Below are positions 1 through 6,116 of a stretch of DNA of 8,118 bases, piece by piece. The stretch's first letter is position 1. Every line of letters begins with the position of its first letter. Both the position numbers and the translations under genes were made by a program. Where the stretch lies: NCBI GenBank assembly GCA_934167785.1, contig CAKPLX010000051.1, positions 1 to 8,118 of the forward strand. The letters run 5' to 3'. Under the pieces are notes generated by a model. It saw only the letters and a program-made list of their open reading frames with translations, made no database searches and was not told where the DNA came from. This DNA is from an uncultured Bacilli bacterium. Lineage in GTDB: Bacteria > Bacillota_I > Bacilli_A > RF39 > UBA660.

Positions 1-200
1 AAGAAAGAGAATATTTTTTATGTTATGATGTATCAAAAATAAAAGATAAAATCAAGTGGAAAACAGTTAAAGCAATTACCTATACAAAAGTATCTAGAAT
101 TTCTGATGATGAAACTGTTGTAACAGAAAATTATTACATAATAGATTATCAAATTAGTATAGAAAAATTGATATTTGAAATAATTCCAAGTATCAGTTAA
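1..200 (+). pseudogene. C-terminal fragment of a transposase, probably ISAs1 family
   Basis: An open frame enters from the left edge (codons start at base 3) and ends with TAA at 198-200, giving about 65 residues. The stretch WKTVKAI, then a basic/acidic segment, then TENYYIIDYQIS resembles the conserved region of ISAs1-family DDE transposases that precedes the RxHWxIEN motif (W-x-GLKSI ... ET-RYYI-SL). The expected HWxIEN segment and the rest of the C-terminus are missing: the frame stops after FEIIPSIS, and nothing resembling the motif follows in other frames. This suggests a truncated, inactive remnant. The start lies outside the window, so the rest of the element cannot be judged. The family call is from motif memory; a hypothetical host protein is the alternative. 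Confidence 0.45.
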
Positions 201-207
201 CTTTAGT

Positions 208-248
208 TATTTTTAAGCGATTGCCTTAAAAATATTTTGAATTTTTTT
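208..248 (+). terminator. A/T-rich hairpin with T-runs after the transposase fragment
   Basis: A 9-bp perfect stem (ATTTTTAAG at 209-217 with CTTAAAAAT at 225-233, loop CGATTGC) is followed by TTTTGAATTTTTTT. It lies 8 bases after the stop at 200, as an intrinsic terminator would. The stem is nearly all A/T, so strength is uncertain, and its tail overlaps the promoter of the next gene. Confidence 0.5.
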
Positions 249-263
249 ATTTAGTGATATAAT
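235..263 (+). promoter_or_regulatory. Extended -10 promoter for the gene at 295
   Basis: TGATATAAT at 255-263 is a perfect extended -10 (TG-N-TATAAT). The -35 position 17 bases upstream (TTTTGA, 235-240) is poor, as is common for extended -10 promoters. Transcription would begin near 270, just before the ribosome binding site. Confidence 0.6.
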
Positions 264-294
264 AAATTTATATTAGAAGAGGAGTTGAAAAAAA

Positions 295-732
295 GTGATA
301 GATAAGTTGAAAGGGAAAAAAATAAATTTAAACAGGGGTGATGTTGATAATAATTTAAAAAAAATCAATTCTTTTGATATAGAAAAAGAAGCTTCAGTTG
401 ATAAAGTTTTAAAGGTTAAAACAAGAAAAATTAATAAGCCTCGTAAGAAAGGAATCTCTTTTACTCAAGCGATTAATGTAGCTGAAATTAAGAAGCTATC
501 TGAGCAGAGAAATTCAAAGATTCGAGGCAAGAAAATCAATGAAAAAGTTTGGAATGAAAGAGAAGAAATTATTGATAGTGAATTAGAAAATGAAGAAAAT
601 ATGTCAATTGCGGTTATCCTTTTTATTTTACTGGTATGTTTTATAGTTGGAATTGTACTTGGTTATTTGCTATATCATATTGCTATTAATAGTAGTAATG
701 CTTTATTGGTTGTTCGAACCTTTTTTCGCTGA
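295..732 (+). CDS. Hypothetical Lys/Glu-rich protein with C-terminal membrane anchor
   Basis: I do not recognise this 145-residue protein. Residues 1-102 are highly charged (many Lys, Glu, Asn; basic cluster KTRKINKPRKK around 42-52; acidic stretch about 89-102) and look soluble and helical. Residues 103-131 form one strong hydrophobic segment (MSIAVILFILLVCFIVGIVLGYLLYHIAI), followed by a 14-residue tail. The layout predicts a single-pass protein with a cytoplasmic N-terminus and a membrane anchor near the C-terminus. The GTG start at 295 is supported by AGAGGAG at 278-284 (10-base spacing) and an extended -10 promoter just upstream. The gene stands alone between a promoter and a strong terminator, which supports it being real. 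A cell-division or envelope role would be guesswork. Confidence 0.75.
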   Translation: MIDKLKGKKINLNRGDVDNNLKKINSFDIEKEASVDKVLKVKTRKINKPRKKGISFTQAINVAEIKKLSEQRNSKIRGKKINEKVWNEREEIIDSELENEENMSIAVILFILLVCFIVGIVLGYLLYHIAINSSNALLVVRTFFR

Positions 733-756
733 TTGACGTTCATGTGTAAATCGTTT

Positions 757-793
757 AAGTAAATGTAACCTTATTAGGAACATTTACTTTTTT
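757..793 (+). terminator. Rho-independent terminator after the anchored hypothetical gene
   Basis: AAGTAAATGT (757-766) pairs perfectly with ACATTTACTT (780-789). An inner CC/GG pair closes a TTATTA loop, and a run of six T ends at 793. It sits 25 bases after the stop codon of the 295-732 gene and is the clearest terminator in the left half. Confidence 0.85.
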
Positions 794-797
794 GATG

Positions 798-826
798 TTG
801 ATTTATTATACATAAGTTAGTATTCT
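798..826 (+). promoter_or_regulatory. Putative promoter for the gene at 887
   Basis: TTGATT (798-803) and TATTCT (821-826) are separated by 17 bases, directly after the preceding terminator. A second possible -10 (TGTAATAAT, 852-860) lies closer to the gene but has no good -35. Either would serve the 887-1267 gene. Confidence 0.45.
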
Positions 827-886
827 TTTTTTATCTTATGAAATTTAGTGTTGTAATAATATTGAAAAAAAGGATGTGAGTTCTAT

Positions 887-1267
887 ATGAAAATGGCTAT
901 TTATTTTCTTTCTTTATTTTATAAATTAAGTGATTATGAAAGAAAATCAATTATAAGAAACATCTTTTTTGTTAATGGTGTTTCTGAATATTCAGCTTTT
1001 ATAAAAAATAAAAATATTTATTTTAATTTATATGCAGATAATGTATATTATAGGTATGTTTTTTATTTGGATGATTCGGAAGAAGTACAGAAAAATATTT
1101 CTAAATATGTTACTTTTTTTTGTGAAAATCGAATTTATTGTTATTTTATTTTTCCTTTTTTGTATGATTCTTTTTCTAGTTGTGGCTACTCCTTTGATAT
1201 TTTGTCAAAAATTTTTCTTGTTTCATCAAAAAAAGATGTTAATGTTTTGTTTCAGCAACTTTTATGA
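887..1267 (+). CDS. Hypothetical aromatic-rich protein, 126 residues
   Basis: I do not recognise the family. The protein is extraordinarily rich in Phe and Tyr (for example NIYFNLYADNVYYRYVFYLD at 43-62 and IYCYFIFPFLYDSF at 83-96), with a charged central part (DDSEEVQKN, 62-70). It has no clear long membrane helix free of polar residues and no obvious signal peptide; a compact beta-rich protein is possible. The ATG at 887 is preceded by AAAGGATGTGAG (869-880), a usable if slightly distant Shine-Dalgarno. Its last 29 bases overlap the 3' end of tmcAL on the opposite strand. The independent promoter and RBS favour a real gene, but the T-rich composition of the DNA alone could generate such a sequence, so confidence is moderate. 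Confidence 0.5.
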   Translation: MKMAIYFLSLFYKLSDYERKSIIRNIFFVNGVSEYSAFIKNKNIYFNLYADNVYYRYVFYLDDSEEVQKNISKYVTFFCENRIYCYFIFPFLYDSFSSCGYSFDILSKIFLVSSKKDVNVLFQQLL

Positions 1268-2399
1268 TTGGTTTTTTTTGATATTCTTTAAAAATTAATT
1301 CTTTAGAAAATGGGAGATAATAAATTGATAAGGCTTGGTATTCTAAATCGAGAGTTTGAGAAACATTTTTTTTGTAGGCTGTGATGATAGGAAGAGAAAT
1401 TTGTTTTTTTATTTTATTTAGATATTTTTTTCCTTTTTCGTTGAAACCAATTATGCGAATGTAATCATTCTTTATATATTTGGCTTCTTCTTTTGTAAAA
1501 GAAGTTAGGATATGAATGAGCATTCTGTTTATTTTATTGTAGGTGTATCTTTTCGTTTTTAAATTTTTGACAAGTTCTAGCCATGTGTAACTGTATTGAA
1601 TTACATTTTTAATTCTATTTTCAATTCCTTCTTCAACAGTTTGATAAATGGACAAATCTTTTTCTGTTAGGATTTTGTATTTTAAGTATGGAAAATAATT
1701 TTCTAGTGTTAAATTTTTCTCGATGTATTTTTCTGTATTGTCTGGTAAATATTGCTTTATTTTTTTTCCATTTTGTAATTTTTTTCTGATGCAGGAGGCA
1801 CTAGCAATGTGATTTTTAATCGTTTTGCTATGATAAGAACCAATTCTTTTGATTGAAATTGGTTTTATAGGATAGTTATTGATAAGTATTTCTTTTATGT
1901 AAGAAATTCCTAAGAGATCGTTTGGATCTTTTGTTGTGTAGCCAATAGTATCTTTTAAAGCCTTGCTTAAAGCGGTTGGGTAATTAATACCAGTATTTAA
2001 GTATTTTTTTACTTTATTTTGATATTCTTGATTTTCTATTTGAGTTTTTGCTATTGTAGTTAGTTTTTCTAAATTATTCGATTCACTTCCAAAGGCTAAA
2101 ATATCAATTTTTAAATGATTTAAAATTTCGAGAGAGCCTTTTGCAAAAATATCAGCTGACTGTGTAGCGTAAAAAAATGGAAGTTCTACTATTAAATCAA
2201 TTCTGTGGTTTAAGGCGATTGTTGTTTTGTTCCATTTATTGGTTATTGCGATATCTCCTCGTTGAGTAAAGCTACTATTGGTAATTAATATGATTGTGGA
2301 TTCTGGATATTTTTTTTTAATTTCATTAATTTGGTATAAATGTCCTAGATGAAATGGGTTGTATTCAGCAATTATTCCTATTATTTTTTGTTTATTCAT
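1239..2399 (-). CDS. tmcAL: tRNA(Met) cytidine acetate ligase TmcAL (YlbM, former DUF795)
   Basis: TmcAL uses acetate and ATP to make N4-acetylcytidine at the wobble position of elongator tRNA-Met in the cytoplasm. The 386-residue protein has the family's usual length. Its N-terminal nucleotidyltransferase-like fold opens with GIIAEYNPFHLGH (8-20), whose HxGH motif (H17, H20) binds ATP. This is followed by FTQRGD (44-49), VELPF (71-75), FGSE (103-106), LLGISYIKE (162-170) and IASASCIRKKL (198-208), all in the family order. I place the start at 2399 rather than at a possible upstream start at 2438, because AAAGGA lies at 2412-2407, 7 bases before it, and the -10 of the promoter (2434-2429) lies within the longer version. 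The gene is transcribed alone, divergent from ltaS and convergent with the 887 gene, whose end it overlaps by 29 bases. Confidence 0.93.
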   Translation of the reverse strand: MNKQKIIGIIAEYNPFHLGHLYQINEIKKKYPESTIILITNSSFTQRGDIAITNKWNKTTIALNHRIDLIVELPFFYATQSADIFAKGSLEILNHLKIDILAFGSESNNLEKLTTIAKTQIENQEYQNKVKKYLNTGINYPTALSKALKDTIGYTTKDPNDLLGISYIKEILINNYPIKPISIKRIGSYHSKTIKNHIASASCIRKKLQNGKKIKQYLPDNTEKYIEKNLTLENYFPYLKYKILTEKDLSIYQTVEEGIENRIKNVIQYSYTWLELVKNLKTKRYTYNKINRMLIHILTSFTKEEAKYIKNDYIRIIGFNEKGKKYLNKIKKQISLPIITAYKKNVSQTLDLEYQALSIYYLPFSKELIFKEYQKKPIIKVAETKH

Positions 2400-2406
2400 A
2401 TTCTGT

Positions 2407-2412
2407 TCCTTT
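2407..2412 (-). promoter_or_regulatory. Ribosome binding site deciding the tmcAL start
   Basis: On the - strand this reads AAAGGA, 7 bases before the ATG at 2399. A start 13 codons further upstream would put the promoter -10 inside the coding region and leaves this strong site unexplained. Confidence 0.8.
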
Positions 2413-2428
2413 CGTAAAACATAACTAG

Positions 2429-2457
2429 AGTATATCATATAATTTTTAAAGATGGAA
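2429..2457 (-). promoter_or_regulatory. Extended -10 promoter of tmcAL
   Basis: On the - strand the sequence reads TGATATACT (2437-2429), an extended -10. A weak -35 (TTCCAT, 2457-2452) lies at 17-base spacing. It would give a leader of roughly 20-25 bases before the tmcAL ATG. Confidence 0.55.
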
Positions 2458-2498
2458 ATATATATTTATGTGAGTGATGTTTTCAATATTTAGAGAAG

Positions 2499-2527
2499 TT
2501 GCAAAAAAGTAAATCTAGTGTTATAAT
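2499..2527 (+). promoter_or_regulatory. Near-consensus promoter of the LTA synthase gene
   Basis: TTGCAA (2499-2504) and TATAAT (2522-2527) are 17 bases apart, and TG at 2519-2520 makes the -10 extended. Transcription should start near 2534. The TTG at 2499, an apparent in-frame start codon, is therefore the -35 box and not a start. Confidence 0.8.
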
Positions 2528-2552
2528 TTTTTTACGAGGAAAGAAGGATGTT

Positions 2553-4607
2553 ATGAAAAAATTGGATTTTTCTAGAAAAAATATGAAAAAAAATCTTGAA
2601 AAGATACGAATTTTTTTTAAAGAGCATTATGTGATGTTTTTTAAAAGAGTTCCTTTGCTTTTTTGTTTTGTTATTACTGCTTTATTAAATACTTTATTAT
2701 TAAGGATTATTACGGTTGGTAATTTTACTTATTTGAAGCCACTTTTTATGGATTTAGGGATGATTTTAATTTTTTCGTCTTTTATGTTTTTGTTTAAAAA
2801 AGATAAAAGTAGAAAAAAATATTTAGTAGGTTTATCTATTTTTACGACGATTGTTTTAATCATTCATTCTGTTTATTATACTTATTATGACTCTTTTGCA
2901 TCTATTTCTTTACTTGCTACTTCAGCTTTTGTTGTAGATGTTGGAGATGCAGTTGTTAAGAAAGTACTAAAGGTTACTGATTTGTTGTATTTATGGCAGC
3001 CTATTTTTGTTTATTTTTATTATATTAAAGAGCAAAGAAGAATGGGGATTTTGAAAGGAAAGGATAGTATTAAAAATCTTCCAGATAATGAAATCGATCG
3101 AAAATTCTCTTTTATAAATTTATTTGCGACAGGGGTAGTTGTTTTGGTTGTTACAGGGTTTACAGTTACTTCGGTTGAGTGGAGTCGGTTTGGAAAAATG
3201 TGGAATCGAGAGTCTGTTGTTTCTAGCTTTGGAATATATACGTATCAAATTAATGATATTTTTCAGAGTTTGGAGCCTAAAATTAATAACTTATTTGGTC
3301 ATGATAGCGCATTAAAAAAAGTTAATGACTATTATGATGCTAATACTGTTCAAGTGACAAAAAATCAATATAGCAATGTATTTGAAGGTAAGAATGTTAT
3401 TGTTATTCATGCAGAAAGTTTACAGACTGTGGCGTTGAATCGTTCTTTTAATGGTGTTGATGTTGCTCCTAATTTGAATAAATTGGCCAAAGAAGGAATA
3501 TATTTTGATAACTATTATTCTGAAGTGGGAGTAGGAACTAGTAGTGATGCTGAATTTACTTTTAGTACTTCTTTAATGCCTTCTTCCAATGGAACGGTGT
3601 TTGTTAATTATTTTGATAGGCAATATCAAACAATTCAGAAAGCTTTTAAAAATAAAGGATATTATACATTTAGTATGCATGGAAATACTGGTGATTTTTG
3701 GAATCGTTCCACAATGCATAAAAATATGGGATATGATAAATTTTATAGTAAGAATTCATTTAAGGTTGATGAGACTATTGGTTTAGGTCTTAGTGATAAG
3801 TCTTTCTTTAAGCAAGTTGTTCCTAAAATAGAGGAAATTTCTAGCAAGGGTAAACCTTTTTATGGTACTTTAATAACTTTAACCAATCATACACCTTGGA
3901 GTGATTTGAAGTTGATGGATGAATATGATACTAGTTGGAAAGTTGATATTGATGGTCAAGAGATAGTTAGAAATTATTTAGGTGGTACAACTTTGGGAGA
4001 TTATTTTCGATCAGTTCATTATATGGATCAAGCAATTTCTCAATTTATTGATGATATGGATGCAGCTGGGTTATTGGATAATACTGTTATTGTTATATAT
4101 GGTGATCATGATGCTAGAATTAGTAAGAAAAATTATAATTTAATGTACAATTATGATCCATATACTGATTCTCTTAAAGAAGAGGGAGATGAGGGTTATG
4201 TTGATTATAATGATTATGAGTATAAATTGGATAAAAAGGTACCTTTTATTATTTGGACAAAGGATAAAAAAATTACAAAAACGATTTCAACTGCTACTGG
4301 AATGGTAGATGCCTATCCAATTTTAGCAAATTTATTTGGAGTGGAGAATAGTAAATTTCAATTAGGACATGATGTATTGGGAAATTCTAATGAAGACAAT
4401 ACTGTAGCATTTATTGATAGTTCTTATGTTACCAATAAAATTTATTATAATGGTCAAAATGGTGAATTTTATTCTGTTAATGGAGATGCAGTTGATGCTA
4501 GTTATATTACTGAAAATGCTGATCATGTAAATGATATGATTGACGTATCTAATGATATTATCACTTATGATTTAGTTAAAGAAATAACTAATAAAAAAGA
4601 AAATTGA
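2553..4607 (+). CDS. ltaS: LTA synthase family (LtaS-type) membrane polyglycerolphosphate transferase
   Basis: LtaS-type enzymes polymerise glycerol phosphate from phosphatidylglycerol onto a glycolipid anchor at the outer face of the membrane, forming lipoteichoic acid. The 684-residue protein has five N-terminal membrane segments (about 33-54, 63-81, 90-110, 141-158, 187-208), a linker, then an extracellular sulfatase-fold domain from about 280. Visible catalytic features are E288 (HAESLQ), nucleophile T329 (GVGTSSDAEF), H376 (SMHGN), W383/R385 (FWNR), H446 (LTNHTPW) and D518/H519 (YGDHD). The T-H-W-R spacing matches S. aureus LtaS as I recall it. The ATG at 2553 is chosen because it follows GAGGAAAG and AAGGA at 2536-2548, and the longer TTG version starts inside the promoter. 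It appears monocistronic. A paralogue such as a primase or a different glycerophosphate transferase of the same family cannot be excluded. Confidence 0.92.
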   Translation: MKKLDFSRKNMKKNLEKIRIFFKEHYVMFFKRVPLLFCFVITALLNTLLLRIITVGNFTYLKPLFMDLGMILIFSSFMFLFKKDKSRKKYLVGLSIFTTIVLIIHSVYYTYYDSFASISLLATSAFVVDVGDAVVKKVLKVTDLLYLWQPIFVYFYYIKEQRRMGILKGKDSIKNLPDNEIDRKFSFINLFATGVVVLVVTGFTVTSVEWSRFGKMWNRESVVSSFGIYTYQINDIFQSLEPKINNLFGHDSALKKVNDYYDANTVQVTKNQYSNVFEGKNVIVIHAESLQTVALNRSFNGVDVAPNLNKLAKEGIYFDNYYSEVGVGTSSDAEFTFSTSLMPSSNGTVFVNYFDRQYQTIQKAFKNKGYYTFSMHGNTGDFWNRSTMHKNMGYDKFYSKNSFKVDETIGLGLSDKSFFKQVVPKIEEISSKGKPFYGTLITLTNHTPWSDLKLMDEYDTSWKVDIDGQEIVRNYLGGTTLGDYFRSVHYMDQAISQFIDDMDAAGLLDNTVIVIYGDHDARISKKNYNLMYNYDPYTDSLKEEGDEGYVDYNDYEYKLDKKVPFIIWTKDKKITKTISTATGMVDAYPILANLFGVENSKFQLGHDVLGNSNEDNTVAFIDSSYVTNKIYYNGQNGEFYSVNGDAVDASYITENADHVNDMIDVSNDIITYDLVKEITNKKEN

Positions 4608-4674
4608 TTGTTAATCTTCAAAAATTTTAGCTTTTATTTATTGAAGGGGAATTTGGTGTTTATGGAACATAAGC

Positions 4675-4702
4675 AATCACATCTGAAGCTTTAGATGTGA
4701 TT
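4675..4702 (+). terminator. Perfect hairpin, possible ltaS terminator abutting an IS end
   Basis: AATCACATCT (4675-4684) and AGATGTGATT (4693-4702) form a 10-bp perfect stem, and the GAAGCTTT loop can pair further (AAGCTT). Only three T follow (4701-4703, two of them in the stem) before CAGGCTGTTGAC, so it lacks a proper T-run. It is the first strong hairpin after ltaS, and an insertion sequence may have separated it from its T-tract. The same arms recur at 6011-6037. Confidence 0.5.
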
Positions 4703-4703
4703 T

Positions 4704-5804
4704 CAGGCTGTTGACAAAGTAAATTTTGTTAGTGGTCTTTTTTTATTTCAATAATAGTGTATAATTAATGTGTAAGGTAGTTTATATATTCCAAAATGAG
4801 CTTACTAGTCTTACTTTTTTCATGTATTTTTGATATGATATTATTGAAATATATAAGAGAGTAAGGGATAATTATGGCAATGTTCCAACAGAATTTTAAA
4901 AATGATTGTAAAATGTTTAATACATTAAATGACTAGTACTGCAAGAACATTTGGTAAGAAAACTAGATAGTTGTATAAATTTTGCTTTTATAGAAGAATT
5001 AGTCAAAGATTTATCTGGTGATTTTGATAGACTAAGTATTTTAACAGTGATACTTTTTATGTTGTTGTTTATAAATATAATATTTGAAATAAATTCGATG
5101 AGGAGAATTTGTAAAGAGAGTAAAGTAAATATTGCTTATAGATGGTTTCTATAATTATCAATGTACTTCCTAATTACTCAATATGAAGTTAAATTTATAT
5201 AAGAAGGTATAAGGTTAGTGATGTATTTGATAAAATTTTCGAAAAGATAGATATTAGATCAAGCAATTAAGTATGAATTTGTAGATTTGACAACTGTGTT
5301 TGGAGATCGTACTAATCAAAAAGCAAATGCTAATAAAAGTAAACATGAGGATGTAGAAGTAGAAATGGTAAAAAAGGTTATAAACAATATAAATCTAATC
5401 CTAAAAATGCATAAACTGTCGATTCAGAGAAAAACGTGCTAAAAGTAAAAACTATCAAAAAGTAGTAATACGTTATATCATGGGAAGAATATAAGGAACA
5501 GACAAATGAAAATAGATATATAAAAAAATGGAAAGGGAATTATCGTAAAAAAATAAACTATTGAAAGAATATTTGGCGATTGTAAAGAGCAACATAATTT
5601 GAGATTTATAAGAATTCGTAGATTACGTAAAAATGAACAAAATACCATGATAATTTTTTCATGTCATAATTTAAAGAAAATGACAAATTTGAGATAGAAA
5701 ACAACTTCAAATAAGTCATTAATTAAGCAAGTTATTAGCAAATTTCTAAAATTTCAAAAAAAGAAGTATATTTTGTTTTGAATACATCACTTTATCAGCG
5801 ACTG
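4704..5804 (+). mobile_element. Decayed IS1182-family insertion sequence (ends approximate)
   Basis: This remnant contains a broken IS1182-type transposase. The proposed left end CAGGCTGTTGACAAAGT (4704-4720) is partly mirrored at 5789-5804, whose reverse complement is CAGTCGCTGATAAAGT. The match is about 12 of 16 with one gap, so the right boundary is only a candidate. At about 1.1 kb it is shorter than intact members of the family, consistent with internal deletion. No target duplication could be found. The region from 5698 to the MITE holds no recognisable coding sequence. Confidence 0.5.
4874..5697 (+). pseudogene. IS1182-family transposase, multiply frameshifted with internal deletion
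   Basis: Four or more frame blocks, read in order, reconstruct an IS1182-family DDE transposase. The N-terminus MAMFQQNFKNDCKMF starts at 4874 after an AAGGGAT site and stops at TAG 4934. A second block (4939-5154) gives LQEHLVRKLDSCI, then SMRRICKESKVNIAYRWFL, the family's conserved N-terminal domain. A third (5254-5442) gives KYEFVDLTTVFGDRTNQKAN with the region of the first catalytic Asp. A fourth from 5481 gives WEEYKEQTNENRY. The last (5560-5697) gives IERIFGDCKEQHNLRF and CHNLKKMTNL, the usual C-terminus around the catalytic Glu. The middle of the protein, including the second Asp, is missing. Family assignment is by recognised motif order. The gene cannot make an active enzyme. Confidence 0.8.
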
Positions 5805-5833
5805 TTTGATATAGAAAAAATCTTCAGATTATG

Positions 5834-5859
5834 GAGATGTGTTGATTACACACTCTTTT
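5834..5859 (+). terminator. Hairpin plus T-run between the IS remnant and the MITE
   Basis: GAG-A-TGTGT pairs with ACACA-CTC (8 bp with a one-base bulge, loop TGATT), followed by TTTT at 5856-5859. It faces + strand transcription arriving from ltaS or the IS remnant. It could be the original ltaS terminator displaced by the IS insertion, but that is inference. Confidence 0.4.
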
Positions 5860-5882
5860 AAATAGTTCAAATGTGTATTACG

Positions 5883-5890
5883 ATAACATT
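5883..5890. repeat. Left copy of the 8-bp target site duplication
   Basis: ATAACATT directly abuts the left inverted repeat of the MITE. The identical octamer abuts the right inverted repeat at 6066-6073. Confidence 0.8.
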
Positions 5891-6065
5891 GGTTCTTCGA
5901 ATTTCGATGGATACAGCAAAATGTATTCGTTATAAATTTACTTAATGTTAATTTGAATTTTTTAAAGATGATTTAGTTTTTTAAAGTTTTAAGAAATAAA
6001 ATATGATAAAAATCACATCTAAAATTTAGATGTGATTTTTTAGGCCCACCGAATTTCGAAGAACC
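5891..6065 (+). mobile_element. MITE-like 175-bp element with 20-bp inverted ends, probably ISL3-derived
   Basis: The left end GGTTCTTCGAATTTCGATGG (5891-5910) and the reverse complement of the right end (6046-6065), GGTTCTTCGAAATTCGGTGG, agree at 18 of 20 positions. The unit is flanked on both sides by the identical 8-mer ATAACATT, as expected for a transposition target duplication. No transposase is encoded. A short frame ending at 6006 reads FFKVLRNKI, resembling the FRNRI end of ISL3-family transposases, and is followed at once by a terminator hairpin. The 8-bp duplication, GG-starting ends and this tail fit an internally deleted ISL3-type element, but the family call is tentative. Orientation is set by that tail. 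Confidence 0.8.
6008..6040 (-). terminator. Bidirectional terminator inside the MITE, likely serving the sortase gene
   Basis: AAAAATCACATCT (6008-6020) pairs with AGATGTGATTTTT (6028-6040), a 13-bp perfect stem with an AAAATTT loop. A T-run follows on the + strand, and the A-run before the stem gives a U-run on the - strand. It is the first hairpin met by transcripts leaving the sortase gene (stop at 6117), and was probably the transposase terminator of the parent element. Confidence 0.75.
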
Positions 6066-6073
6066 ATAACATT
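6066..6073. repeat. Right copy of the 8-bp target site duplication
   Basis: ATAACATT follows the right inverted repeat immediately and matches 5883-5890 exactly. Removing one copy plus the 175-bp unit restores a continuous pre-insertion sequence. Confidence 0.8.
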
Positions 6074-6116
6074 TTCTTTTGACAGTATTATATTATTTAA
6101 GTGATTATGTTGTATT

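Noticed and set aside
3589..3786. A 65-codon alternative frame on the + strand.
   Set aside because: It is a shadow frame inside the LTA synthase catalytic domain, whose conserved residues prove the other frame.
4616..4646. CTTCAA...TTGAAG inverted repeat after ltaS as its terminator.
   Set aside because: A six-pair stem with a 19-base loop and no T-run after it is too weak.
4662..4694. A 10-codon frame (MEHKQSHLKL) preceded by GAAGGGGAA, overlapping the hairpin at 4675-4702, like a leader peptide.
   Set aside because: The spacing to the Shine-Dalgarno is long, there is no gene to attenuate except a dead transposase, and the frame is explained by the hairpin arms.
4711..4765. TTGACA in the IS left end with TATAAT at 4760-4765 as the transposase promoter.
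   Set aside because: The spacing is 43 bases, and the sequence 17 bases before the TATAAT is CTTTTT, so no convincing promoter pair can be assigned.
4951..5154. A 67-residue open frame that could be called a small membrane protein.
   Set aside because: Its sequence is the conserved N-terminal domain of IS1182 transposases and belongs to the decayed pseudogene.
5883..6073. The short repeated ATAACATT blocks and inverted repeats as part of a CRISPR array or an attachment site.
   Set aside because: There are only two octamers exactly abutting the inverted termini of one unit, with no spacers, cas genes or integrase; a transposition target duplication explains them fully.
6079..6084. TTGACA on the + strand just right of the MITE, as an outward promoter.
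   Set aside because: No -10 lies at suitable spacing, and the direction would only run antisense into the sortase gene.
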